Part shown: piece by piece, positions 17,763 to 26,975 of the stretch
Layout: each line of letters starts with the position of its first letter
How positions within the stretch are numbered: position 1 is the first letter of the stretch
Assembly (NCBI GenBank): GCA_910577115.1
Contig: CAJTMC010000013.1
Span: 29,940 to 93,939 of the forward strand
DNA from: an uncultured Lachnospiraceae bacterium
GTDB lineage: Bacteria; Bacillota; Clostridia; Lachnospirales; Lachnospiraceae
Direction of reading: 5' to 3'
DNA length: 64,000 bases
Notes under the pieces: generated by a model
Database searches by the model: none
What the model saw: only the letters and a program-made list of their open reading frames with translations
What the model was told of the DNA's origin: nothing
Position numbers and translations under genes: made by a program

Positions 17763-18458
17763 ATGAAACGTTATCGAAATGAGTGGAAATACCGTCTGTA
17801 TGAGGCGGATTTGGCGGTGATTGAAAACAGAGTTGCCGCTGTTATGGACTTGGATTTTCACAGCGGCCAGTCGGGAAATTATGAGATACACAGCTTATAT
17901 TTTGACGATTATAAGGATACCTGCGCGAAAGAGAATGAAGCGGGGGTATCGCGCAGGTTTAAATACAGAATACGCTATTACGGGAATGCGCCGGATACTT
18001 TAAAGCTGGAACGGAAAGAAAAAATGGACGGGCGCTGTCATAAGGACAGCGCGGTGCTGACAAGGCAGATGTGTCAGAAAATACTGGACGGAAAAGCTGA
18101 CGAACTGTATTGGGAAACAGAAGATTTACTGGTAAGGCAGTTTTGCATCCATATTATGACAAGGCTGTTTGAACCGAAGGCGATTATCGACTATGAGCGG
18201 GCGGCTTATGTGGAGGAGATTGCCAATGTCAGGATTACGGTGGATAAAAATATTTCTGTGTCGGACAATGTTGCGGAATTTCTGACAGGGAATTATATGA
18301 GATATCCGGTGCAGGAAAAAAGCGAACATGTATTGGAGGTAAAATTTGATGATATTTTGCCGGGATATATTAAGAGCATTGTATCTAATAAAAATCTGAA
18401 ACAGTCGTCTTTTTCCAAGTATTATTTGGGCAGACTAAAATTACAGGAAATAAGGTGA
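17763..18458 (+). CDS. VTC-domain polyphosphate polymerase-like protein
   Basis: A 231-residue stand-alone VTC domain. It carries the tunnel motifs of the family: RNEWKYRL near the start, IHSLYFDD, FKYRIRYY, LKLERKEK, IIDYERAAY, RITVDKNI, VLEVKFD and SSFSKYY. In yeast Vtc4 this fold makes polyphosphate from ATP; bacterial members are mostly untested. The start at ATG 17763 gives MKRYRNEWKY, with AAAGG upstream; the in-frame extension to 17679 runs into the promoter. It is first in an operon with DUF4956 and CotH genes, a recurrent combination in Firmicutes and Actinobacteria. Confidence 0.88.
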   Translation: MKRYRNEWKYRLYEADLAVIENRVAAVMDLDFHSGQSGNYEIHSLYFDDYKDTCAKENEAGVSRRFKYRIRYYGNAPDTLKLERKEKMDGRCHKDSAVLTRQMCQKILDGKADELYWETEDLLVRQFCIHIMTRLFEPKAIIDYERAAYVEEIANVRITVDKNISVSDNVAEFLTGNYMRYPVQEKSEHVLEVKFDDILPGYIKSIVSNKNLKQSSFSKYYLGRLKLQEIR

Positions 18459-18543
18459 AGAGATATTCTAAGGCATCTGAAAGACGCTGCCTAAGAATAT
18501 CGAAAGCTTCACCTGGCAAATTTGTGCAGAGGCACAAATTTGC
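18453..18543 (+). promoter_or_regulatory. Two intercistronic hairpins without T tract
   Basis: A long stem joins AGGTGAAG (18453-18460, across the VTC stop codon) to CTTCACCT (18507-18514), with an inner GATATTCT.AGGC pairing. Directly after it, GCAAATTTGTGC and GCACAAATTTGC form a perfect 12-bp stem with an AGAG loop (18516-18543). No U-run follows, so these look like mRNA processing or stability elements rather than terminators. Confidence 0.65.
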
Positions 18544-18569
18544 AAACTGATTAAGAACAGGAGATGCAT

Positions 18570-19238
18570 ATGAACATTTTAAGCAAAACAATTGATAACA
18601 TTTTTAATTCTTATACCACGCAGACAATAGGCACTGCGCAGATTGCTTCTGTGCTGCTTGTGGTGTTGGTTTTGGCATTGTATGAATTTGTCGTTTACAG
18701 GGTGGTTTCCCACAGGGCATTTTATAATAAGTCTTTTAATATCTGCATTGTCGTGCTGCCGTTTTTTATCGCGACGATTGTGATGTGTTTACAGTCGAAT
18801 ATTGTGATTACTTTGGGAACGATTGGGGCGTTGGCGATTCTCAGGTTCCGAACAGCCGTAAAGGATCCGGTGGACATGTTGTATCTGCTTTGGTCGGTTC
18901 ATATCGGTATTGTGTGCGGCTGCCAGCTTTATGAGGTTGCAGTTTTGACGTCGCTTGTCGTGACGATTGTGCTGCTTTTGATGAATTATGTTTCGATTGG
19001 AAGAAAGCCGTTTGTGCTGGTTTTCCAATGTGCGCCCGAGAAGGATTTGGAGATTTTGAGCAATCTCAAAGAGGTTACTTCAAGATTTCGCATTAAAAGC
19101 AGGAACTTTACGGAACGGGGAATGAATTATGTGATTGAATTTTCCGCAAAGGATCCGACAGCTTTGACAGAACGGATGAAGGGTTTGGAAATCGAAAAAT
19201 TTTCCGTTATTGAGTATGACAGTGAGGACGTAATTTAG
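18570..19238 (+). CDS. DUF4956 membrane protein
   Basis: A 222-residue protein with about four hydrophobic membrane segments (roughly 20-45, 58-78, 83-103 and 118-145), the motif LGTIGALAILRFRTAVKDP between two of them, and a cytoplasmic C-terminal domain of about 75 residues. This matches DUF4956. ATG 18570 is chosen because AGGAG ends six bases before it. It sits between the VTC and CotH genes; a role in positioning or channelling for those two proteins is inferred from the conserved neighbourhood. Confidence 0.85.
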   Translation: MNILSKTIDNIFNSYTTQTIGTAQIASVLLVVLVLALYEFVVYRVVSHRAFYNKSFNICIVVLPFFIATIVMCLQSNIVITLGTIGALAILRFRTAVKDPVDMLYLLWSVHIGIVCGCQLYEVAVLTSLVVTIVLLLMNYVSIGRKPFVLVFQCAPEKDLEILSNLKEVTSRFRIKSRNFTERGMNYVIEFSAKDPTALTERMKGLEIEKFSVIEYDSEDVI

Positions 19239-19272
19239 GATCGGCAGGCTGCCGGCAGCATGGGGGACGGAT

Positions 19273-21750
19273 ATGAAGAAGAAAATAGGAATGACGCTGC
19301 TGCTGATTTCGTGCTTTTTGGCAGTATATTTGATGTGCTTTTTTGGAAATCCGGTTCGGTTTGAGAAGCTTTCTGTGGGCAAGGAGCAGTTTGACCTTAT
19401 TTTAAACAGCCGCCGCTATGCAGGGGGCTCCGATTTGCTGGAGGCGCTTTTTTTTGACGAGCAGCAGTTGATTTTTGACGCATCGTCGGATACGTTTTAC
19501 TATTCTTTGGAGGAAGGAAGCAGGAGCGCGTATAATCCGTATGTAGAGATACAATCGGCGCATGAGAAGCTTTCCGTTGCGGTTTTGGATGCACAGATAA
19601 CAGCACAGGATATCAGAGAAGCGAAGGTTTACCAACTGCTTGCGTATGATGATCAGTCCTACCACGAGTATAACCTTGTATGTACGATGCTGCCGCTAAT
19701 GAATATCGAATGCGATACAGAAATCGGGGACGAAGATGCGGCAGTCCACATGACACTGCTTGACAACAGGAAGGGCGCGGCGCAGAAATTTACGGAATCC
19801 GACGGCAAAATGCATATCAGAGGCGGTTCGACAAGAACCTATCCGAAAAAGGGATATAAGCTTTCGCTTACGCAGGAATCTTTGGGAGATAATATAAGGC
19901 TGAATAAGGTATCGCTTTTGGGAATGCGTCAGGATGATGACTGGATTTTATATGCTGCATACAATGATCCGGAGAAAATCCGGAATGTGTTTTCATCAAA
20001 GTTGTGGAAGAACACATGTGCGAGTGATAATGCATTTGGGATTGATAACGGAATGGAATACCGCTACATTGAGTTGTTTGTGAATCACCAATACTGGGGC
20101 TTGTATGCGCTTGGCTATCCGATTGACGAGCTTCAGGTAGAAGTGGACGTGTCGCAGAATGAGCGGTTGTATAAAAAGAGAACATGGGAGAGTGAGGAGC
20201 AGATTTTATCGCAGCCAAACACTGCGGTTGCCGGATATGATACGGAGGAAAGTGATGGAGATGCGTGGGAGATTTTGAAAGCGTATTATGCCACATTGCA
20301 CTCGGAATGGGAAGATGCACAATGCATGTATGCAGGGATTGATATTGACAATGCGATTGATATGTATTTGTTTCTCAATCTGATTCAGGGAATTGACCAT
20401 GTGGGGGTGATCGACAGCCTGTCCGCCAAAAATATGTATCTTTCTTTCCACAATAAGGGGGGAGAGGAAAAACTATTATACACGCCCTGGGATATGGACA
20501 TTACATGGGGGCTGCAATGGACGGGGGACGCGGAAACCAATATGTGCAAAGCGTACGGCATTCCTGCCGATCAGAATACGGTGCTGGGAATCGGAAATCT
20601 TCCGTCATTGATTTTAAACGGTGACGATAAAATCTGGGGATTGATTCTTGACAAATACCGGCATCTGCGGGAAACGCATTGGACAGAGGAATATTTGAAC
20701 GGAATACTGGACGAATACGAGGAGGACATTTATTTTTCGGGCGCCTATTTGCGGGAAATGGAGCGTTGGCCGGATGGAAGCTACTGGGACGTGGATAAGG
20801 GCTTGGAGGATTTTCGAAGCTATGTTGCGAACCGCCTTCAGGAAACGGACGATTATTACAGGCGCCTGGAGAAGCTGGTTTCGGGGGAGAATGCCACGAA
20901 AAATGTGTATGTTGTCAGAAGTGCGCAGTATAAAGACTTTTTGCAGTCTGATTTTATCCTTGTGCTGAATGACAAACGGATGTCGGATAATGATGACTAC
21001 AAAGAGTTTTTGGAATACATCGGCATTGACGCGGCGCGGCTTACGGACGATGTGAATTTTGCGGTGATAAGCGGTGCGGATAAAAAAACGGAGTATTTTG
21101 AAACACTTCGTGTGCCGGAGGGCGTTGATACTTGTATTGGACATATCCGGCTTGAGGAGGACAGCGAGGCAAACGGAAGCTGCCGGATTTACGTGGATGA
21201 TTTTTTGTGGCGTACGCTTGATTTGCGCGGGCAGAACGGGATAGAACTTTTGTTTGGCGATGCGGGCAGTCATGAGGAGGCTTTGCGGTTTGACTTTTCC
21301 AAGCAGTTTGTGATGTGGTCAAGGCTGTGTGAATCAGGCGAGCCGCACGCTTGGTGCGAGGAATTAAAACGAAACGATTATGATGTTTTGATAGAAATTG
21401 TAAATCATGATATGATAAAGGATAAGCGGTTTTTGGCGTTGCTTGAGGGGTTTGGCGTGGATACGTCACAGGTTTCGGGGCATACGGATTTTATTGCTGT
21501 TTCAAATACCGGGGGGGGGCATTCAACGGCTTTGAATGACAGTCATGTTTCGGGTGCAAGGTTCGAGACGGTGGTCGGGGCGTTTAGCATTTTTTATAAC
21601 GATGAGGGCGGTTATGGTGTGTACATGGACGGCAATGAATGTATGCTGGTATCGCCGCAGGAAAATGAGCATGTGGATATTCGGGTTTCCGTATTTTCGA
21701 GCGATCCGTATCAAGTGATTTGGTGTCCGGAATTTTCGTATGAGGAATAA
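19273..21750 (+). CDS. CotH kinase family protein, exported
   Basis: An 825-residue protein with an N-terminal signal or anchor helix (MTLLLISCFLAVYLMCFF). The CotH kinase region spans about 140-500: MHIRGGSTRTYPKKGYKLSL, DDDWILYAAYNDPEKIRN, WGLYALGYPIDELQ and the metal-binding-type YTPWDMDITWG. Spore CotH phosphorylates coat proteins; this larger exported form with a C-terminal extension of about 300 residues is less understood. It follows VTC and DUF4956 with short gaps. Codons 747-749 are an unbroken run of nine Gs; slippage by one base either way would stop translation within about ten codons. Confidence 0.85.
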   Translation: MKKKIGMTLLLISCFLAVYLMCFFGNPVRFEKLSVGKEQFDLILNSRRYAGGSDLLEALFFDEQQLIFDASSDTFYYSLEEGSRSAYNPYVEIQSAHEKLSVAVLDAQITAQDIREAKVYQLLAYDDQSYHEYNLVCTMLPLMNIECDTEIGDEDAAVHMTLLDNRKGAAQKFTESDGKMHIRGGSTRTYPKKGYKLSLTQESLGDNIRLNKVSLLGMRQDDDWILYAAYNDPEKIRNVFSSKLWKNTCASDNAFGIDNGMEYRYIELFVNHQYWGLYALGYPIDELQVEVDVSQNERLYKKRTWESEEQILSQPNTAVAGYDTEESDGDAWEILKAYYATLHSEWEDAQCMYAGIDIDNAIDMYLFLNLIQGIDHVGVIDSLSAKNMYLSFHNKGGEEKLLYTPWDMDITWGLQWTGDAETNMCKAYGIPADQNTVLGIGNLPSLILNGDDKIWGLILDKYRHLRETHWTEEYLNGILDEYEEDIYFSGAYLREMERWPDGSYWDVDKGLEDFRSYVANRLQETDDYYRRLEKLVSGENATKNVYVVRSAQYKDFLQSDFILVLNDKRMSDNDDYKEFLEYIGIDAARLTDDVNFAVISGADKKTEYFETLRVPEGVDTCIGHIRLEEDSEANGSCRIYVDDFLWRTLDLRGQNGIELLFGDAGSHEEALRFDFSKQFVMWSRLCESGEPHAWCEELKRNDYDVLIEIVNHDMIKDKRFLALLEGFGVDTSQVSGHTDFIAVSNTGGGHSTALNDSHVSGARFETVVGAFSIFYNDEGGYGVYMDGNECMLVSPQENEHVDIRVSVFSSDPYQVIWCPEFSYEE
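21511..21519 (+). repeat. Poly-G(9) tract inside cotH
   Basis: Nine consecutive G residues, in frame as Gly-Gly-Gly. With one G lost the frame reaches TGA after about eight codons; with one G gained it reaches TGA after about ten. Runs of this length are rare in a genome of moderate GC. Confidence 0.9.
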
Positions 21751-21840
21751 ATCTTACAGGAAAAAGCAATATTCCCCGAATGTCTGCTATGGGATACCGG
21801 AGGGATTTGCGCAGACTTGGAAAGGAGCAGGGGCATAGAA

Positions 21841-22020
21841 ATGGGAAGTACAAACTGCGATACATGCGCATATAACGTATATGACGACGAGGACGAATGT
21901 TATTACTGCGAGGCGGATTTGGACGAGGACGATATGGCGCGTTTTATGGAGGGGCATTATAAGAGCTGCCCTTATTATAGAAATGGAGATGAATATGCGG
22001 TGGTTCGGCATCAAATTTAG
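21841..22020 (+). CDS. Small Cys-rich protein, DUF6472-like
   Basis: A 59-residue protein with two CxxC-like pairs: CDTCAYNVYDDEDECYYC near the N-terminus, and a later Cys in YKSCPYY, plus an acidic linker. The spacing suggests a zinc-binding knuckle. It resembles DUF6472 proteins of Lachnospiraceae, which are of unknown function. The start at 21841 has GGAG upstream. It is placed 34 bases before pth and probably shares its transcript. Confidence 0.65.
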   Translation: MGSTNCDTCAYNVYDDEDECYYCEADLDEDDMARFMEGHYKSCPYYRNGDEYAVVRHQI

Positions 22021-22054
22021 GAGAAAAGAGGCAGTGCAGGAGGAAACCGGAAAA

Positions 22055-22651
22055 ATGGTTATCATAGTAGGATTGGGAAATCCCAAAAAGGAATACGAGA
22101 ATACAAGGCACAACGTCGGCTTTATGGCAATCGACGCGCTTGCGGAGAAATACAATATCAGCGTGCTGGACTGCAGGCACAAGGCTTTGATTGGCAAAGG
22201 CGTGATAAACGGATATAAGGTTGTGCTTGTGAAACCTTTAACATACATGAATTTGAGTGGTGAAGCGGTGCGCGCCGTCATAGATTATTATAAGGCAGAT
22301 GCTGAGAGCGAGCTGATTGTGATTTATGATGACGTCAGCCTTGACGTGGGGCAGCTGCGCATTCGGAAAAAGGGCAGCGCAGGAGGGCATAACGGCATCA
22401 AAAATATTATCGCGCAGTTGGGGCACGATGTGTTTTTGCGCATTAAAATCGGCGTCGGCGAAAAGCCAAAGGGCTATGATCTTGCGGATTATGTGCTGGG
22501 GCATTTCAGCAAGGAGGAGCTTGCGGTGATGCAGGAGAGTCTTTGTAAGGTTGACGGCGCTGTTAATTTGATGCTTGCGGGAGAAGTGGATCAGGCGATG
22601 AATGATTACAATAAAAAATCGAGTGGAACCAATACGGAGGGAAACAAGTGA
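22055..22651 (+). CDS. pth: Peptidyl-tRNA hydrolase
   Basis: A 198-residue enzyme that frees tRNA from stalled peptidyl-tRNA. Motifs are VGLGNPKKEYENTRHNVGF at the N-terminus (catalytic His in RHNVGF), KPLTYMNLSGEAV, YDDVSLDVGQLRIRKKGSAGGHNGIKNI and the C-terminal lid. ATG 22055 is preferred because AGGAGG lies ten bases upstream and the protein then starts MVIIVGLGNP like its relatives; in-frame ATGs at 21983-21995 would add about 20 residues. It overlaps mfd by four bases. Confidence 0.95.
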   Translation: MVIIVGLGNPKKEYENTRHNVGFMAIDALAEKYNISVLDCRHKALIGKGVINGYKVVLVKPLTYMNLSGEAVRAVIDYYKADAESELIVIYDDVSLDVGQLRIRKKGSAGGHNGIKNIIAQLGHDVFLRIKIGVGEKPKGYDLADYVLGHFSKEELAVMQESLCKVDGAVNLMLAGEVDQAMNDYNKKSSGTNTEGNK

Positions 22652-25600
22652 ATCTATTACTTGCACCATTAAAGGAGCTTGGGGAATATCAGGAAATTGT
22701 GGGTGCGCTTGAGAAGGAGGACGGAAAGGTCAGCATCAGCGGCTGTGTGGATTCTCAAAAGCTCCACATGATATTTGGACTTGGCGCGGGGGCTGAGAGC
22801 ACAACGTTCGATGTAAGGCTGATTGTGACTTACAGTGATATCAAGGCACGCGAGCTGCTTGAGGACTGTCGGCTTTACTGCCGCGAGTCCTATTTTTATC
22901 CTGCAAAGGATTTGATTTTTTATCAGGCGGATATTCATGGACGGCAGCTTTCTAAGGAGCGGCTGGAGGTTCAGCGGCGCATTCTTGAGGGGGAGCCGAT
23001 TACGATTGTGACGACGTTTGCCGCACTGATGGCGCATCAGGTGCCGTTGTCCGTTCTGGAAGAAAATGTAATTGAAATTGGCAGGGACAGTGTGATTGAG
23101 GAGAATGCGCTTGCAAGGAAGCTTGTGGCGATGGGGTACGAAAAGACGTATCAGGTGGAGGCAGCAGGGCAGTTTTCAATCCGCGGCGGCATTGTGGACA
23201 TTTTTGATTTGACGGCGGACAATCCGGTGCGAATTGAGCTATGGGGCGATACGGTAGAGTCGATTCGTTCGTTTGATGTGCTAAGCCAGCGTTCCATTGA
23301 AGAAAATATGACACATGTGTCAGTTTATCCGGCGACGGAGCTGATTCTTACGCAGCAAAAGCTTGACAAGGGCTTTCATGAAATTGAGAAGGACTGCAAA
23401 GAACGGGCGGCGTACTTTCGGAAGAATACCAAGCCGGAGGAAGCGCACAGGCTTGAAACGTATATTCAGGATTTGAAGGAGCAGGTGACACAGTTTCAAA
23501 ACTATATTAATTTAGAGAGCTTTCTTGGATATTTTTATGAAAATACCATGTCCTTTGCGGACTTTTTTGCGGGCAGGAGCTGCTGTGTTTATGTTGACGA
23601 ACCGCTTCGGGTGGAGGAGCATGCGCGGGCGGTGGAACTGGAATTTCGCGAGAGCATGTCAAGCAGGGCGATAGGCGGCTATATTCTTCCGCGGCAGCAG
23701 GACGTGCTTTTTTCCGTACCGGAAATTATGGCGCGGCTTGAGGGAAAGCGCGTTTTGGCGCTTTCTACAATGGAATTTAAGAGCTTTGGCATTCGGTTTG
23801 CAAACCGCTTTTTGGTGAACGCGCGCAATATTTCTTCCTATAATAACAGCTTTCCGGAGCTTGTGAAGGACTTGAAGCTCTATAAAAAGAAGGGCTTTCG
23901 CGTGCTGCTTTTGTCTACGTCTGTCACGCGTGCAAAGCGGCTTGCGAGTGACCTGATGGACGAGGGGCTTGGCGCTTTTTATTCGGAGGACACCGGGAGG
24001 GAGCAGCAGGCGGGCGAGATTATCACGTTTCATGGTCTTGCGCTGAAGGGCTTTGAGTATCCTTATTTGAAGCTTGCCGTCATTTCCGAAACGGATATTT
24101 TCGGCAAGCAGCAGAAGAAGAAAAAGCGGAAGAAGAGCTTTGGCGGCGGCACGAAGATACAGGACTTTTCCGACTTGAAGGTGGGCGACTACGTGGTGCA
24201 CGAAAATCATGGGCTGGGCATTTACAAGGGGATTGAGAAGGTCGAGGTAGACAAGGTTGTCAAGGATTATATTAAGATTGAATACCGCGACGGCGGAAAT
24301 CTTTATATTTTGGCAACGGGGCTTGACGTTATTCAGAAGTATGCCGCGGCGGACGCTGCCAAAAAGCCGAAGCTGAATAAGCTTGGCACGCAGGAGTGGT
24401 CAAAGACAAAGTCGCGGGTAAAGACTGCTGTGAATGAAATCGCAAAGGACTTGGTGGAGTTATATGCGGTGCGGCAGAAAAAGCAGGGCTTTGTGTTCAG
24501 CAAGGATACGGTGTGGCAGCAGGAGTTTGAGGAGATGTTTCCCTTCGAGGAAACGGAGGATCAACTGCTTGCAATTGAGGCGACGAAAAACGATATGGAG
24601 AGCCCGCGCATTATGGATCGGCTGATTTGCGGCGATGTCGGTTACGGAAAGACCGAGATCGCGATTCGTGCTGCGTTTAAGGCGGTGCAGGACGGAAAGC
24701 AGGTAGCCTATCTTGTGCCGACAACCATTCTCGCGCAGCAGCATTACAATACATTTATCCAGCGTATGAAGGATTTTCCGGTGACGGTGGAGATGATGTC
24801 GCGGTTTCGGACTGCGGGCGAGATGAAAAAGACCATAGAAGGTCTGAAAAAGGGGATAGTAGATATTGTCATCGGCACGCACCGTCTGTTGTCGGACGAT
24901 GTGAAGTATAAGGAGCTGGGACTTTTAATTATTGACGAGGAGCAGCGGTTTGGCGTGCGCCACAAGGAGAAGATTAAGCAGATTAAGGACGATGTTGATG
25001 TGCTGACGCTGACGGCGACGCCGATTCCGCGGACGCTTCACATGAGCCTTTTGGGGATTCGCGATATGAGCGTTTTGGAGGAAGCGCCGGGGGAGCGGCA
25101 GCCGATTCAGACGTATGTGCTGGAGTACAATGAGGAGCTTGTGCGGGAGGCGATTCTGCGCGAGCTGTCAAGGGGCGGTCAGGTTTATTATGTCTATAAT
25201 CGTGTGAACAATATTGACGATATTACGGACCGGATTGCAAAGCTGGTGCCGGAGGCGAACGTGGCGTTTGCGCATGGGCAGATGAAGGAGCACGAGCTGG
25301 AAAAGATTATGTTTGAGTTTATCAACGGGGAGATTGACGTGCTTGTTTCGACGACGATTATTGAAACGGGGCTTGATATTTCGAATGTGAATACCATGAT
25401 TATCCACGATTCGGACAATATGGGGCTTTCGCAGCTTTATCAGCTCCGCGGGAGGGTAGGCAGATCTAACCGGACGGCGTATGCGTTTTTGATGTACAAG
25501 AAGGATAAGATGCTAAAAGAGGTGGCGGAGAAGCGGCTGCAGGCGATTAAGGAGTTTACGGATTTGGGCAGCGGCTTTAAGATTGCGATGCGTGATTTGG

Positions 25601-26202
25601 AAATCAGAGGTGCGGGCAACCTTTTAGGCGAGCGGCAGCATGGGCATATGGAGGCGGTCGGGTATGACCTTTACTGTAAGCTTTTGAATGAGGCGGTTAA
25701 GACCTTGAAGGGTGTAAAGACTACGGACGAGGATTTCAACACGTATGTGGATATGGACGTGGACGCGTTTATTCCGGCTTCCTATATTGTCAATGAGGTG
25801 CAGAAGCTTGATATTTATAAGCGGATTGCAAGCCTTGAGAATGAGGCGGAATGTGACGATATGCGAAAGGAGCTTAAGGACAGGTTTGGAAACGTGCCGA
25901 AGTCGGTGGAGAATCTAATCAGGATTTCGCTGATTCGGGTGACGGCGCATAAGCGGTATGTGACGGAAATCAAAGGGAAAGTGGGGCAGATTACATTTTA
26001 TATGGAGGCGTATGCTCCGGTTCATGTGGAAAAGCTGCCGGAATTTATGGGGCGGTATCAGGGAACGCTGGAGTTTTCCGCGAAAGGGACGCCGAATTTT
26101 GTGTTTCGGTATAAGAAGTACGGTCTGGTGGAGAAAGAGGCGGAACGGATGATGGAGCATACGAATCGGGTGTTGGCGGATATGGCGGTATTGTATGCGT
26201 AG
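22648..26202 (+). CDS. mfd: Transcription-repair coupling factor
   Basis: An 1184-residue ATP-dependent translocase that removes RNA polymerase stalled at DNA lesions and recruits UvrA. The N-terminal UvrB-like module is followed by the RNA-polymerase interaction domain (VGDYVVHENHGLGIYKGIEKV, about 515), the RecG-like motor with Walker A CGDVGYGKTEIA (about 665), DEEQRFGV, TATPIPRTL, STTIIETGLDI and QLRGRVGRS, and a C-terminal regulatory domain. The start is GTG 22648, overlapping the pth stop. Pth-mfd adjacency is widely conserved in Firmicutes. Confidence 0.97.
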   Translation: MNLLLAPLKELGEYQEIVGALEKEDGKVSISGCVDSQKLHMIFGLGAGAESTTFDVRLIVTYSDIKARELLEDCRLYCRESYFYPAKDLIFYQADIHGRQLSKERLEVQRRILEGEPITIVTTFAALMAHQVPLSVLEENVIEIGRDSVIEENALARKLVAMGYEKTYQVEAAGQFSIRGGIVDIFDLTADNPVRIELWGDTVESIRSFDVLSQRSIEENMTHVSVYPATELILTQQKLDKGFHEIEKDCKERAAYFRKNTKPEEAHRLETYIQDLKEQVTQFQNYINLESFLGYFYENTMSFADFFAGRSCCVYVDEPLRVEEHARAVELEFRESMSSRAIGGYILPRQQDVLFSVPEIMARLEGKRVLALSTMEFKSFGIRFANRFLVNARNISSYNNSFPELVKDLKLYKKKGFRVLLLSTSVTRAKRLASDLMDEGLGAFYSEDTGREQQAGEIITFHGLALKGFEYPYLKLAVISETDIFGKQQKKKKRKKSFGGGTKIQDFSDLKVGDYVVHENHGLGIYKGIEKVEVDKVVKDYIKIEYRDGGNLYILATGLDVIQKYAAADAAKKPKLNKLGTQEWSKTKSRVKTAVNEIAKDLVELYAVRQKKQGFVFSKDTVWQQEFEEMFPFEETEDQLLAIEATKNDMESPRIMDRLICGDVGYGKTEIAIRAAFKAVQDGKQVAYLVPTTILAQQHYNTFIQRMKDFPVTVEMMSRFRTAGEMKKTIEGLKKGIVDIVIGTHRLLSDDVKYKELGLLIIDEEQRFGVRHKEKIKQIKDDVDVLTLTATPIPRTLHMSLLGIRDMSVLEEAPGERQPIQTYVLEYNEELVREAILRELSRGGQVYYVYNRVNNIDDITDRIAKLVPEANVAFAHGQMKEHELEKIMFEFINGEIDVLVSTTIIETGLDISNVNTMIIHDSDNMGLSQLYQLRGRVGRSNRTAYAFLMYKKDKMLKEVAEKRLQAIKEFTDLGSGFKIAMRDLEIRGAGNLLGERQHGHMEAVGYDLYCKLLNEAVKTLKGVKTTDEDFNTYVDMDVDAFIPASYIVNEVQKLDIYKRIASLENEAECDDMRKELKDRFGNVPKSVENLIRISLIRVTAHKRYVTEIKGKVGQITFYMEAYAPVHVEKLPEFMGRYQGTLEFSAKGTPNFVFRYKKYGLVEKEAERMMEHTNRVLADMAVLYA

Positions 26203-26214
26203 GCGCGTGAGGCT

Positions 26215-26326
26215 TTACAATTTTTCTGCAAGCTGCTATGATGAAATTGGAACTGGTAGTAAAAGTTTGGCCGAATTGGCAGTTGCGTATATTAAAGAAC
26301 AAAAGGATAGGAATGAAAAGGCGTAA
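26215..26326 (+). pseudogene. Possible coding remnant after mfd
   Basis: One frame reads YDEIGTGSKSLAELAV then AYIKEQKDRNEKA before a TAA, with normal amino acid composition but no start codon or ribosome site. It could be the tail of a lost gene. The rest of 26203-26460 appears non-coding. Confidence 0.25.
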
Positions 26327-26460
26327 ATTTATGCAGGTTACGGTATCAATTTTAATAGCGGAAATTTGAAAAATCGAAAGCTTTACACAGTTTAAGCTGT
26401 TTGTTATAATAAAAATATAAGGTATTACAGGAAAAAGAGGACAAGAAAGCGGTTGATTAT

Positions 26461-26638
26461 ATGTCAGATGCAGCAGATGTTATAAAAGATTGTATCACCG
26501 AATTTTCAAGATTACAGGACTGGATGATACCAATTAAGGAAGCATCACCAAATACATATGATTCAATGTATAAACAGTATATTGAATTAAAAGTAATTGG
26601 GGGTAAATCTTACGGAACTTGACAGAATAAAGGAATAG
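26461..26638 (+). pseudogene. Frameshifted paralogue of the adjacent small gene
   Basis: ATG 26461 opens a 53-codon frame, MSDAADVIKDCITEFSRLQD..., stopping at TGA 26620. Reading +1 after a run of five Gs (26599-26603) instead gives GVNLTELDRIKE and a stop at 26636-26638, which matches the end of the next gene, GVNLTDIDEIKE. The N-terminal parts also align (DVIKDCITEF against EIVKDVVEQF). One G too many therefore seems to break an otherwise complete protein of about 58 residues. A contingency tract is possible, but five Gs is short. Confidence 0.7.
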
Positions 26639-26665
26639 TAGCTTTTGTAAGTGGGAGGTGGGAAA

Positions 26666-26857
26666 ATGCCAAGTAATGGTGAAATCGTAAAAGATGTGGT
26701 TGAGCAATTCCAAAAAGTGCAATCACATATGAAAAACGCAAAAGAAGAAGACGCAACGAAAACATATGAAGGGTTAAAAAAAGATTATAAGTCCTTAAAG
26801 GCAATCTTAAATTCGTTGGGAGTCAATCTTACGGATATTGATGAAATAAAAGAATAA
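26666..26857 (+). CDS. Small helical protein, unknown family
   Basis: A 63-residue, highly charged, probably all-helical protein beginning MPSNGEIVKDVVEQFQ and ending GVNLTDIDEIKE. GGAGG lies just upstream of ATG 26666. It is the intact member of a tandem pair with the frameshifted gene at 26461. I do not recognise the family; the length and charge pattern would fit a small antitoxin, regulator or coiled-coil protein. Confidence 0.6.
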   Translation: MPSNGEIVKDVVEQFQKVQSHMKNAKEEDATKTYEGLKKDYKSLKAILNSLGVNLTDIDEIKE

Positions 26858-26975
26858 GGTGTAAAGAACAGGAAAGTGACCGGCAAATGGCTGCTTTCCT
26901 GTTTTTGCTTCTATAATAAAAAGCTGCGATAACGTAAACCATTTCCAAAAAAATTTGTTATTTTCATAATTCGTC

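Noticed and set aside
21881..22054. Upstream extension of pth overlapping the DUF6472-like gene
   Set aside because: The Arg/Thr-rich extension is the shadow of the Cys-rich small gene; pth has its own AGGAGG and a standard start.
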